Below are positions 1 to 5,410 of a DNA stretch of 31,610 nucleotides, piece after piece. Position 1 is the first letter of the stretch. Each line of letters opens with the position of its first letter. Source of the stretch: a virus; IMG/VR virus record IMGVR_UViG_3300042471_000332, positions 1 through 31,610 of that record. One strand, 5' to 3'. Under the pieces are notes generated by a model that saw only the letters and a program-made list of their open reading frames with translations, was not told the DNA's origin and did no database searches. A program made the translations under genes and the position numbers.

Positions 1-2
1 CA

Positions 3-1346
3 GACCAGTGGGGTAATGCAATGGATGAATACGAAAGTCTCGCGGATGGTGATGTATCGCAGTTGGCACCGGCTGACTGGTTTAAACGATTCGTTTACGT
101 TGCCGAGGGCGACCTGTTTTTCGATGTGAAGACGCATCAGGACTATTCCCGGCAGACGTTTAACGCCCTGTTTCGGGGCACGCCGTGCTACTCCGTACAC
201 AACAAGGCTAGGCGCATCGAGGCGGCCACCTTCTTCGATGAGAACCGGGCTGCGATGGGTAGTTACGTTGCTAACGCCCTGACGTATGCGCCGGGTGAAA
301 CCGAGTTGCTGAAGAAAGCCGGGGTAGGCTACGTCAACAAGTGGAAGGACTCACGGCCAGCCGCGCAGAGCGCGGACGTCTCGCTGTGGCTGAACCACTT
401 GCACCGGATGATTCCGACCGACTTTGAGCGCGAACACGTTTTGAACGTGATGGCGTACAAGCGCCAGAACCCGCAGCGCAAGATTAACCACGCCGTGCTG
501 CACACGGGTTTGCCGGGTGGCGGTAAAGATACACTCTGGGCGCCTTTCCTGTGGTCTATTGGCGGCGGTTCGTTAAAGAACATAGCCGTGGCTAGGGCTG
601 AAGAGGTCGCGGGTTCGTGGGGCTATACCTACGAGTCCGAGGTGATCGTGCTAAATGAGATTCGTTATCGAAAAGGCGATGACCGCCGAGCGATGGAAAA
701 CAACCTGAAACCCGTGATCGCTGCGCCGCCTGAATTGCTATTGGTAAACAAGAAGCAACAGCACCCGTACTATGTGGTCAACAGGCTCTTCGTTCTGGCT
801 TTCAGTAACGACCGAGCGCCGATCACGATACCGGCTGACGATAGGCGCTGGTTCGTCATCTGGTCGCAAGCGCCACGCCTACCGGACGATGAAGCCGCAA
901 GGCTGTGGGACTGGTACGGCAAAGGCGGGTTTGAGGCTGTGGCGGGTTATCTGGATGCGCGAGACGTCAGCCAGTTTAACCCCGGAGCCGTACCGCCGTT
1001 AACCGATGCGAAGTTAGCCATGGTTGATTTAGGCATGTCGGGCGGCGAGGCGTTTATCGCGGACATGGTGCGGCAACGTCGCGGAGTCTTCGCTAGAGGC
1101 GTTATAGGCTCTCCGTGGTCAGAGGTGCTATCTGGTATTGCCGCCGGTACGGACGGCCATAAACCGTCCCGTGAGACGTTATTCGTGGCACTACGGGAAA
1201 GCGGCTGGAAGGATATTGGGCGAGTAATGAGCCGCGAGCATCAGACCCCGAAACACTTGTGGGTTGCTCCCGAGTTAGCAGACCGCAGCAAGTCCGATAT
1301 CAGGGCGATGGTTGAAGGCAAACCAGACTTACAGATGGTGAAATAA
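3..1346 (+). CDS. DUF5906-type primase-helicase (SF3-like), 5' partial
   Basis: Probable replicative NTPase of the D5/SF3-like DUF5906 family, which unwinds or primes phage DNA. Residues are counted from the ATG at 21. Seen: Walker A GLPGGGKDT (163-171), an acidic Walker-B-like VIVLNE (208-213), a sensor Asn in FSND (261-264) and paired arginines in DDRRWF (273-278) that fit an arginine finger. The N-terminal stretch with FVYV and FFDV resembles the linker that follows an AEP primase domain in longer relatives. The frame is open to the left edge and family members are usually longer, so the true start is probably upstream; the ATG at 21 has only a GGGG run as a possible ribosome-binding site. 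The gene ends just before a strong hairpin and converges on the leftward small-gene operon. The NTPase call is firm; the primase part is inferred. Confidence 0.85.
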   Translation, partial: DQWGNAMDEYESLADGDVSQLAPADWFKRFVYVAEGDLFFDVKTHQDYSRQTFNALFRGTPCYSVHNKARRIEAATFFDENRAAMGSYVANALTYAPGETELLKKAGVGYVNKWKDSRPAAQSADVSLWLNHLHRMIPTDFEREHVLNVMAYKRQNPQRKINHAVLHTGLPGGGKDTLWAPFLWSIGGGSLKNIAVARAEEVAGSWGYTYESEVIVLNEIRYRKGDDRRAMENNLKPVIAAPPELLLVNKKQQHPYYVVNRLFVLAFSNDRAPITIPADDRRWFVIWSQAPRLPDDEAARLWDWYGKGGFEAVAGYLDARDVSQFNPGAVPPLTDAKLAMVDLGMSGGEAFIADMVRQRRGVFARGVIGSPWSEVLSGIAAGTDGHKPSRETLFVALRESGWKDIGRVMSREHQTPKHLWVAPELADRSKSDIRAMVEGKPDLQMVK

Positions 1347-1347
1347 A

Positions 1348-1363
1348 GGGGGCTTGCGCCCCC
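1348..1363. terminator. bidirectional Rho-independent terminator
   Basis: A 6-bp all-GC stem, GGGGGC (1348-1353) with GCCCCC (1358-1363), closes a TTGC loop. It sits two bases after the helicase stop and five bases before the last stop of the minus-strand operon, between converging units. Read leftward the stem is followed by CTTTATTT, a usable U tract; read rightward it is followed by TCGTTTA, which is weaker. It probably ends both transcripts. Confidence 0.75.
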
Positions 1364-1367
1364 TCGT

Positions 1368-1430
1368 TTAATCGTCAAAAAGAATGGATGCCAGTACGGT
1401 AAGCGCTACCGCTATCAGGAATCCCGCCAT
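1368..1430 (-). CDS. 20-aa hydrophobic peptide
   Basis: A very short reading frame whose product is nearly all hydrophobic in its middle (FLIAVALTVLASILF) and ends in two Asp, so it looks like a single membrane segment. The start is chosen because GAGGG lies about seven bases upstream. An in-frame ATG nine codons earlier would add MRRYCEGDT but lacks a good ribosome-binding site. It overlaps the end of the 44-aa frame upstream by 16 bases, the compact style of this operon, and stops just before the terminator. No family is recognised. Such peptides are easily missed by gene finders, but length makes chance possible. Confidence 0.4.
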   Translation of the reverse strand: MAGFLIAVALTVLASILFDD

Positions 1431-1549
1431 AGTGTCGCCCTCGCAGTATCTACGCATCGCCCGAGGTAAGTCACCCAATACCGGCGAGTGCAACGGGTCA
1501 GCCGTGGATAGGATGGGGTCAGCCCCCAACGCTCGTGAAACTCAGTCAC
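1415..1549 (-). CDS. 44-aa hypothetical protein, GTG start
   Basis: A small basic, aromatic-rich protein (MTEFHERWGL..., several Arg, two Cys) of unknown function. The GTG start overlaps the TGA of the 69-aa gene upstream as GTGA, an arrangement also seen at 4538-4541 in the same operon, which supports translational coupling. Its 3' end overlaps the start of the 20-aa hydrophobic peptide. No domain is recognised; confidence rests on the coupling geometry and uninterrupted tiling of the operon. Confidence 0.45.
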   Translation of the reverse strand: MTEFHERWGLTPSYPRLTRCTRRYWVTYLGRCVDTARATLWRDS

Positions 1550-1755
1550 GGCCTACCCTCCAATGCGCGGCGCACTTCCTCAACGAAAGGCGCGAGTTCT
1601 CTCACGGTTAAGTCATCGTCCCACGCGCTGATAAACGCCCGCACAGCCGTTTGGAGCCGCAGAGGGTTAGGCGGGTAGCGATAAGGTCGGGCTATCTCTT
1701 CCTCGGCAAAAAAGGCCTCTAATTCTGCAATGGTTGGTCGGTGTGGTTTTTCCAT
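1546..1755 (-). CDS. 69-aa hypothetical protein
   Basis: Small, mostly helical acidic/basic protein (MEKPHRPTIAELEAFF...) with a charged C-terminal helix. The start ATG has GGTGA four bases upstream, and that GGTGA includes the stop of the preceding gene. The stop is shared with the GTG of the next gene. No family is recognised. It is a cytoplasmic candidate with no signal peptide or membrane segment. Confidence 0.75.
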   Translation of the reverse strand: MEKPHRPTIAELEAFFAEEEIARPYRYPPNPLRLQTAVRAFISAWDDDLTVRELAPFVEEVRRALEGRP

Positions 1756-1759
1756 GTGG

Positions 1760-1882
1760 TCACCAGTAGTTAGATAGCGGGTGCTGTGCGCGGCTAGAGC
1801 GCCAGTTTGGGGGCGGTACGTGTCGCCAATCGTGGCCGCGAGCGTACCAGTACCCTAGTTGCCAGAGTTTATGCAGACCCAT
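1760..1882 (-). CDS. 40-aa hypothetical protein
   Basis: Small Trp/Tyr/His-rich basic protein (MGLHKLWQLGYWYARGHDW...). The frame is open further upstream, but the ATG at 1882 is chosen because GGAGG lies four bases before it, inside the end of the helix-turn-helix gene (14-base overlap). This is the same GGAGGCCG-N-ATG start module found at four other junctions of the operon. Function unknown. Confidence 0.65.
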   Translation of the reverse strand: MGLHKLWQLGYWYARGHDWRHVPPPNWRSSRAQHPLSNYW

Positions 1883-2078
1883 ACGGCCTCCGTAGTTGGT
1901 AACGCGCATAACGCTTGCCGTTGGTTGTCTCCGTCTTGCACTCAATGTCTAGCCCCTCACGACGTAGGTCGGCAATGCGAGCAGCAAGCCTGAAGCATCC
2001 ATAATCCTGCAAGGCATCCAACGGGGTGAGCGACCGCCCTAGAATCAGGGCGGCGCGTATCTGGTCATTCTGCGACAT
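1869..2078 (-). CDS. small helix-turn-helix DNA-binding protein
   Basis: A 69-aa protein with a clear helix-turn-helix pattern: SLTPLDALQDYGCFRLAARI (residues 16-35), followed by DLRREGLDI and a basic beta-wing ending in KRYARYQL. This is the compact winged-helix type (HTH_39-like) common in phage genomes, where a helix positions Arg/Leu against DNA. It may regulate this operon or the nearby control region, but its target cannot be read from sequence. AGGAG lies nine bases upstream of the ATG, and the start overlaps the stop of the 61-aa gene before it by 14 bases. Confidence 0.85.
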   Translation of the reverse strand: MSQNDQIRAALILGRSLTPLDALQDYGCFRLAARIADLRREGLDIECKTETTNGKRYARYQLRRPYGSA

Positions 2079-2250
2079 CGGCAGGATCTCCTATGTTGAC
2101 TTCCTCAACGTCCCAATCCAATTCGCTGTGGACGGTATAGCCCGCCTTTACGATTTGAAGCGCGATCTCGGCAGCGTCGTCCTCGTCGCGTGCCTCAACG
2201 GTTACGACCTCTTGGATGCAGGTAAATAGCACCACGTCAAAGGCTCTCAT
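2065..2250 (-). CDS. 61-aa acidic hypothetical protein
   Basis: A short acidic protein with a predicted beta-strand (FDVVLFTCIQEVVTVEA) followed by an Ala/Glu helix (DEDDAAEIALQIV). The layout matches the protein encoded at 2755-2952, so the two are probably distant paralogs; it recalls small DpnD/PcfM-like phage domains. Start: ATGA overlap with the upstream stop and GGAGG inside the upstream gene end. Function unknown. Confidence 0.8.
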   Translation of the reverse strand: MRAFDVVLFTCIQEVVTVEARDEDDAAEIALQIVKAGYTVHSELDWDVEEVNIGDPADVAE

Positions 2251-2555
2251 GCGGCCTCCCCGGTAGCCTTGGCGATGGCGGCTCTAGCCTTATCAAAATG
2301 ATAGGCAACATCTAAACCATTATTCGCGGCGGTTAAACGCGCCCCCCATAAGGCTGCGCTTTCGGTGTTCAATAAACTAACAACGGCCTCCAAGAGGTCA
2401 GGCGCGGCAGCGATAAGGCGAGCGTTTGCCTCACCCATAGGCGAGGGGTTGCAGACTGTATAGCCGTCGCTGTCGATAATTGCGCGGTAACCGGTTGCGG
2501 CATCTGTTACGCCTTCGGCTAGAGCGTACCAAGGGGCGGAAGTGTGGGCGTTCAT
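2247..2555 (-). CDS. 102-aa phage protein with AAPDLLEA motif (paralog of 2552-2758)
   Basis: Belongs to a widespread class of phage accessory proteins recognised by the segment ARLIAAAPDLLEA (about 46-58) and the C-terminal KARAAIAKATGEAA. The N-terminus (SAPWYALAEG, GYRAIIDSDGYTV) looks like a small beta-sheet. Role unknown in this class. The protein at 2552-2758 shares both motifs and the underlying DNA is nearly identical there, so one arose by duplication. ATGA overlap at its start, with the ribosome-binding site GGAGG supplied by the upstream gene's Glu-Ala-Ala codons. Confidence 0.85.
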   Translation of the reverse strand: MNAHTSAPWYALAEGVTDAATGYRAIIDSDGYTVCNPSPMGEANARLIAAAPDLLEAVVSLLNTESAALWGARLTAANNGLDVAYHFDKARAAIAKATGEAA

Positions 2556-2758
2556 GCGGCCTCCCCGGTAGCCTTAGCGATAGCGGCTCGAACCTCTGCA
2601 AGCGTTTCCCATGCGGGGTGTTCTTGCTCTGGGTCGTACTCCGGCAAGATGCCCTCAAGGTCGGCAAGCGCACAGCGGCAAGCCTCCAGAAGGTCAGGCG
2701 CGGCAGAGAGTAGGTCGCCCGTGTACTTACCACGCGCTCCGATAACTTCGATTTTCAT
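2552..2758 (-). CDS. 68-aa phage protein with AAPDLLEA motif
   Basis: Shorter paralog of the preceding entry: MKIEVIGARGKYTGD, then LLSAAPDLLEACRCALADL, an acidic loop, and the tail VRAAIAKATGEAA. The DNA encoding the motif (2682-2706) and the tail (2552-2587) matches the neighbour at all but two positions in each stretch, suggesting a recent tandem duplication with loss of the N-terminal part. The start overlaps the upstream stop (ATGA). Function unknown. Confidence 0.85.
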   Translation of the reverse strand: MKIEVIGARGKYTGDLLSAAPDLLEACRCALADLEGILPEYDPEQEHPAWETLAEVRAAIAKATGEAA

Positions 2759-2952
2759 GCGGCCTCCGTTTTCTTTTTAACGTCTTCGATAAAATCTTCA
2801 GCGTGTACCACCCCGAGATGATCGAACGACTCGTCGTCGTCGTCCCACGTTTCCACCGCTATCTCGTGGGCTTCCTCGGGTGTAGCGGCTTCCACTTCCA
2901 ACTGATAAACGTGATGCTCTACACGGCAGAGCGTGACAGTAAAGCGGCTCAT
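2755..2952 (-). CDS. 65-aa acidic hypothetical protein
   Basis: Beta-strand FTVTLCRVEHHVYQLEVEA, then helix TPEEAHEIAVETW, an acidic run DDDDES and a lysine-rich end (VKKKTEAA). The strand-helix layout parallels 2065-2250. It starts on an ATGA overlap with the 48-aa gene; the ribosome-binding site GGAGG is in that gene's end. The EAA tail again encodes the start signal of the next gene. Function unknown. Confidence 0.82.
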   Translation of the reverse strand: MSRFTVTLCRVEHHVYQLEVEAATPEEAHEIAVETWDDDDESFDHLGVVHAEDFIEDVKKKTEAA

Positions 2953-3095
2953 GTGTTTTCCTCCGTCAAGGTGTGATCTTGTTCGACATAATCCAAAGCG
3001 GCCTCATAAAGCCGGTCGCGCTCTGTTTCGTTGCTTGAATACCAAAGGATGAAGTTTCGAATAGCGTCTAACGCTTGTTCTTGTTTCTGGTTCAT
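2949..3095 (-). CDS. 48-aa hypothetical protein
   Basis: A short helical protein (MNQKQEQALDAIRNF..., RLYEAALDYVEQ) missed by a 60-aa cut-off but firmly placed. Its ATG overlaps the upstream stop as ATGA with GGAGG four bases before, and its own TGA overlaps the next ATG with GGAGG inside its last codons. Both junctions match the pattern of the neighbouring genes. No family recognised. Confidence 0.75.
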   Translation of the reverse strand: MNQKQEQALDAIRNFILWYSSNETERDRLYEAALDYVEQDHTLTEENT

Positions 3096-3358
3096 GCAGC
3101 CTCCCCACGGTAGTAGGCGAGCCAGTCACCCGCAAAGTCCGAAAAGTGTTTGCGCGAATACAGCACCCCGTTACGCTCTCGGGGTGGCTTCAAGCAGATT
3201 TCCACCCGCTGCATATCGCTACGGTCATGCGCGGCCTTTTCAATAGCGGCGGCCTGTTCCCATGTGTCGCAAGCCACAACGACGACGTTGCGCTTGCCCT
3301 CAGAGACACCCCAACCGCTCATAAATTTATCAGTCATACGGACGTAATAGCGGCTCAT
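3092..3358 (-). CDS. 88-aa conserved phage hypothetical protein
   Basis: Protein beginning MSRYYVRMTDKFMSGWG and containing NVVVVACDTWEQAAAIEKAA, a form known from other phage genomes without assigned function; it looks like a small alpha/beta domain. The frame is open 35 codons upstream, but the start at 3358 is chosen because it makes an ATGA overlap with the preceding gene, like its neighbours. It ends in RGEAA, whose codons carry the start signal of the next gene. Confidence 0.83.
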   Translation of the reverse strand: MSRYYVRMTDKFMSGWGVSEGKRNVVVVACDTWEQAAAIEKAAHDRSDMQRVEICLKPPRERNGVLYSRKHFSDFAGDWLAYYRGEAA

Positions 3359-3825
3359 AACGTCACCCCTGCGGCGGTTGCCACCTCTGCGACGATGGAG
3401 TCGGGCGAGCGAGTGCGCGAACGGTTCAGCGACCAATAGCGGCCACCGATACGAACGTGCCACGCATGGATGTCCGAGGCTAATGGCTCGCTTACGTAAA
3501 AGGCTTCGGTGCTAAGAGAGTCAGACCAACACTCAAGCCTTTTGCGCGTCCACTTGCACGGCGGTAATACTTCCAACATCTCCCAAAACTTCTGTTTTGT
3601 TATTTCGACGGGAGCGTGGCAGTAAGCAGCCATCTGAGCGTCGTCTATTAGTTTGCAAGCATCATCGAACGGCAGCAGTTCCATGCTCGTGCGACCTTGT
3701 GCGCGTAGGTCTGCGAGCGTTTCCTTATCGTATTGAGTGCGGTATTCGCCCTCGCACATAACAGCAATAGAGTAAAGGTGAGTTTTACCGACCTCATAAA
3801 AGGCCATTAAATTATTTTCTTGCAT
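3355..3825 (-). CDS. 156-aa hypothetical protein downstream of the ribozyme
   Basis: The largest product of this operon. It has no recognised domain; the C-terminal part (WHVRIGGRYWSLNRS...) is basic and aromatic. The start at MQENNL is chosen for CGGAG nine bases upstream, the shared leader of this half of the operon. Its mRNA leader is unusual: bases 3844-3905 fold as a hammerhead ribozyme, and predicted cleavage would leave a 52-nt leader. It stops in an ATGA overlap with the 88-aa gene. Function unknown. Confidence 0.83.
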   Translation of the reverse strand: MQENNLMAFYEVGKTHLYSIAVMCEGEYRTQYDKETLADLRAQGRTSMELLPFDDACKLIDDAQMAAYCHAPVEITKQKFWEMLEVLPPCKWTRKRLECWSDSLSTEAFYVSEPLASDIHAWHVRIGGRYWSLNRSRTRSPDSIVAEVATAAGVTL

Positions 3826-3843
3826 TGCTAAATTCTCCGTTTG

Positions 3844-3905
3844 TAGTTTGGTCTCATCAGTAGCAGCGTGACTGCCTGACGCCTCACGGCGTTTCGACCT
3901 CTCTA
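3844..3905 (-). ncRNA. putative type II hammerhead ribozyme
   Basis: Read on the minus strand (3905 to 3844), every conserved core position of the self-cleaving hammerhead is present in the circularly permuted, type II order. Stem II is GGTC (3899-3896) with GACC (3853-3850), extended past a 3x3 internal loop by TAG/CTA (3905-3903 / 3846-3844). The core has GAA (3895-3893). Stem III is ACGCC (3892-3888) with GGCGT (3883-3879), loop GTGA, giving the required A15.1-U16.1 pair. Cleavage base C17 is 3878. Stem I is GGCAG (3876-3872) with CTGCT (3866-3862), loop TCACG, followed by CTGATGA (3860-3854). G10.1-C11.1 is present. Weak point: positions 1.1 and 2.1 are A and A. Predicted cleavage is between 3878 and 3877. 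The element fills the gap between two genes and includes the upstream gene's TAG stop. Confidence 0.8.
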
Positions 3906-4166
3906 GGAATTGGCAGACTTCACAAAGTGCGGATACGGGTGCAACGCACCATTAGACCTTTCGGAATAATGCTTTCCGTACTCATAACCCAAGCGTCTAA
4001 TGCGGTTACGGATTGCACGAGCGTAGACGTTAGAGCGCTGATGCTCTTCCTGCGTCATCAGGCGAGACGGACTTGTGGCGTGGTTATAGGCAGCGCAGAG
4101 GCCATAAATGGTGCGACCTGCTACCCACAGTTTGCCGTCAGGCTTGTATTGTGCGTAAGGCTTCAT
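3903..4166 (-). CDS. 87-aa basic hypothetical protein
   Basis: Basic protein rich in Tyr, Arg and His (MKPYAQYKPDGKLWVAGRTI..., YARAIRNRIRRLGYEYGKHY). The middle helices with many Arg suggest nucleic-acid contact, but no family is recognised. The start has CGGAG nine bases upstream in the shared leader. Its TAG stop forms part of ribozyme stem II, so ribosomes finishing this gene would disturb ribozyme folding. Confidence 0.8.
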   Translation of the reverse strand: MKPYAQYKPDGKLWVAGRTIYGLCAAYNHATSPSRLMTQEEHQRSNVYARAIRNRIRRLGYEYGKHYSERSNGALHPYPHFVKSANS

Positions 4167-4192
4167 TGTTAGATTCTCCGAGTAGTTATTAG

Positions 4193-4384
4193 TCAGGCGG
4201 CTTTAGCGATAGCGTTAAAGGCTTTCCAATAGGTCAAGGCAGAGCGGTAGTCGTCACACCTCACCTTGTCGTGTACATCGCCACGAGCGTTGCGAACGAC
4301 GACACACCACCACGAGCCAGAGCGCGAGAAATGGGTAGACCAATCGTTTTTGAAAATCTTTACTTTCGAGGATGCGTAAGACAT
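4193..4384 (-). CDS. 63-aa hypothetical protein
   Basis: Small basic protein (MSYASSKVKIFKNDWSTHF..., WWCVVVRNARGD) with a likely beta-hairpin then a helix (DYRSALTYWKAFNAIAKAA). The frame extends upstream, but the ATG at 4384 is chosen for the CGGAGAACCTAGCAATG leader, matching neighbouring genes. The upstream extension would overlap the small membrane protein gene. Function unknown. Confidence 0.78.
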   Translation of the reverse strand: MSYASSKVKIFKNDWSTHFSRSGSWWCVVVRNARGDVHDKVRCDDYRSALTYWKAFNAIAKAA

Positions 4385-4400
4385 TGCTAGGTTCTCCGAG

Positions 4401-4541
4401 TTAGTTGCGGCAGTAGTCGATAAGGGCGGCGATACCTGCAACGGCAATGCCACCGGCTCCGAGTGTAAATGAATCTATTACAAAGGCAACACAAGCGAGG
4501 GTGAAGCCTACGAACACGACAGAGTTTAAGAAGTGAGTCAC
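4401..4541 (-). CDS. 46-aa two-helix membrane protein, GTG start
   Basis: Two hydrophobic stretches, NSVVFVGFTLACVAFVI (6-22) and LGAGGIAVAGIAALI (27-41), separated by a short DSFT turn, with Asp-Tyr-Cys-Arg-Asn at the end: a small helical-hairpin inner-membrane protein. The GTG start overlaps the TGA of the 75-aa gene as GTGA, so it is probably translationally coupled. It is far from the lysis region, so holin is not a favoured reading; superinfection exclusion or a host-membrane role are possible but unsupported. Confidence 0.6.
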   Translation of the reverse strand: MTHFLNSVVFVGFTLACVAFVIDSFTLGAGGIAVAGIAALIDYCRN

Positions 4542-4765
4542 GATTGCACCTCGGGGTGAGTGACGCGAACCGAGGTGAAGCCTTTAGCGGTAGCAGTCGG
4601 CATAATCTTGGTGATCATTTCTTGCGAGATGCTACCTTTAAAGATGATTTCTTCTTCTGTGCTATTAGGCGAAACACCGTAGACAACGGTAAAGATACGG
4701 GACGGCATAAGGCTTGCCGTCATCGTCTTATTTGCGCCGTGATATACAAATGCGGCTGAAGGCAT
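4538..4765 (-). CDS. 75-aa hypothetical protein
   Basis: Protein beginning MPSAAFVYHGANKTMT, with mixed beta-strand pattern (IFTVVYGVSPN, EEEIIFKGSI) and ending in VRVTHPEVQS. The ATG at 4765 has the shared leader CGGAGCAACTAGCAATG. It is coupled by GTGA to the small membrane protein. No family recognised. Confidence 0.78.
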   Translation of the reverse strand: MPSAAFVYHGANKTMTASLMPSRIFTVVYGVSPNSTEEEIIFKGSISQEMITKIMPTATAKGFTSVRVTHPEVQS

Positions 4766-4782
4766 TGCTAGTTGCTCCGTAA

Positions 4783-5049
4783 TTAAAAGTTAAACATCGA
4801 GCGCAAGCCGGAAACGTTTGCGTCTTTGCTCTTAGCGTTGCGGAATTGCATATCGGCAACAGAGCCGCACTTCACACCGTTGTCGGTTTCGTAAAAGCAA
4901 ACTCGATCAGCAAGTTTGCGGCCTACGGTGTAGTAACTACCGAAACAATAGACACGCTTGCCCTCAGCCTTCAGCGCTTGGCTGATGTGGTAGGCGCTGA
5001 GGCCTCTGTCAATCATGGCTTGAATCTTTCTAATGGTCTGGATGCTCAT
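4783..5049 (-). CDS. 88-aa hypothetical protein
   Basis: The N-terminal helices (IQTIRKIQAMIDRGLSAYHISQALKAEGK) have the spacing of a small DNA-binding helix-turn-helix, in the style of 'how many steps an invasion/recombinase-like HTH takes', followed by a beta-rich part with three Cys (VYCFGSYYTV, VCFYETDNGVKCG). The Cys do not make a convincing zinc site. The ATG at 5049 is preferred over upstream in-frame starts because of the CGGAGCAACTAGCCATG leader; longer versions would run into the first gene of the operon. It could be a regulator; unproven. Confidence 0.75.
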   Translation of the reverse strand: MSIQTIRKIQAMIDRGLSAYHISQALKAEGKRVYCFGSYYTVGRKLADRVCFYETDNGVKCGSVADMQFRNAKSKDANVSGLRSMFNF

Positions 5050-5065
5050 GGCTAGTTGCTCCGTA

Positions 5066-5278
5066 TTAATTAGCGAGGGCTGAGAGTTTCGCGGACATAT
5101 CAGCGAGGCGATGCGCGAAGATCGGCACATTGTGGTACTTCTCTACGTTGTCGCCATGCGAGACGCTGGCGAACCAGTTGCCATAAGTGCTGTTAGTGCG
5201 AGTGATGCGGAAGACGCAGCGATCTGCGTAACCTACATATTCACCCTTGCGGAATGCTGACTTCTCAATGTTGAACAT
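5066..5278 (-). CDS. 70-aa hypothetical protein, first gene of leftward operon
   Basis: Promoter-proximal gene of the minus-strand operon. The product (MFNIEKSAFRKGEYVGYADR..., FRITRTNSTYGNWFASVSHG) looks beta-rich with a C-terminal helix (FAHRLADMSAKLSALAN). No family recognised. Its ribosome-binding site CGGAG lies inside a 9-bp inverted repeat (5288-5314), which could hide it in the RNA or act as an operator in the DNA. Confidence 0.78.
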   Translation of the reverse strand: MFNIEKSAFRKGEYVGYADRCVFRITRTNSTYGNWFASVSHGDNVEKYHNVPIFAHRLADMSAKLSALAN

Positions 5279-5287
5279 GGCTGATTG

Positions 5288-5314
5288 CTCCGTGTTTATG
5301 TTGTCAACACGGAG
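5288..5314 (-). promoter_or_regulatory. 9-bp inverted repeat over the first RBS of the leftward operon
   Basis: CTCCGTGTT (5288-5296) is the exact reverse complement of AACACGGAG (5306-5314), with a 9-base spacer. On the minus strand the second arm contains the CGGAG ribosome-binding site of the 70-aa gene, so an RNA hairpin would sequester it. Alternatively it is a repressor operator. A TTGACA occurs within it on the minus strand, but no suitable -10 follows. Confidence 0.6.
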
Positions 5315-5391
5315 AGCCTAGAGACTTCCGTTATGGTTGTAAACAACTTTTTTACAGTCACTCTGTTAGGCAAGGCTGAAAAGGCTGAGAC

Positions 5392-5410
5392 TGTGGATAA
5401 CTTGTGGATC
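5392..5410 (-). promoter_or_regulatory. two adjacent DnaA-box-like sites
   Basis: TGTGGATAA (5392-5400) is the exact reverse complement of the consensus DnaA box TTATCCACA. TTGTGGATC (5402-5410) is a weaker copy one base further on, in the same orientation. Together with the nearby palindrome array and AT tract they could belong to a replication origin that recruits host DnaA. Two sites alone can occur by chance. Confidence 0.45.

Noticed and set aside
1384-1611. 75-aa plus-strand frame after the terminator
   Set aside because: Covers the minus-strand 44-aa and 20-aa frames, has no ribosome-binding site and a composition unlike a folded protein.
4050-4075. CTGATGACG on the minus strand
   Set aside because: Inside the 87-aa coding sequence with no GAAA core or closing stems nearby.
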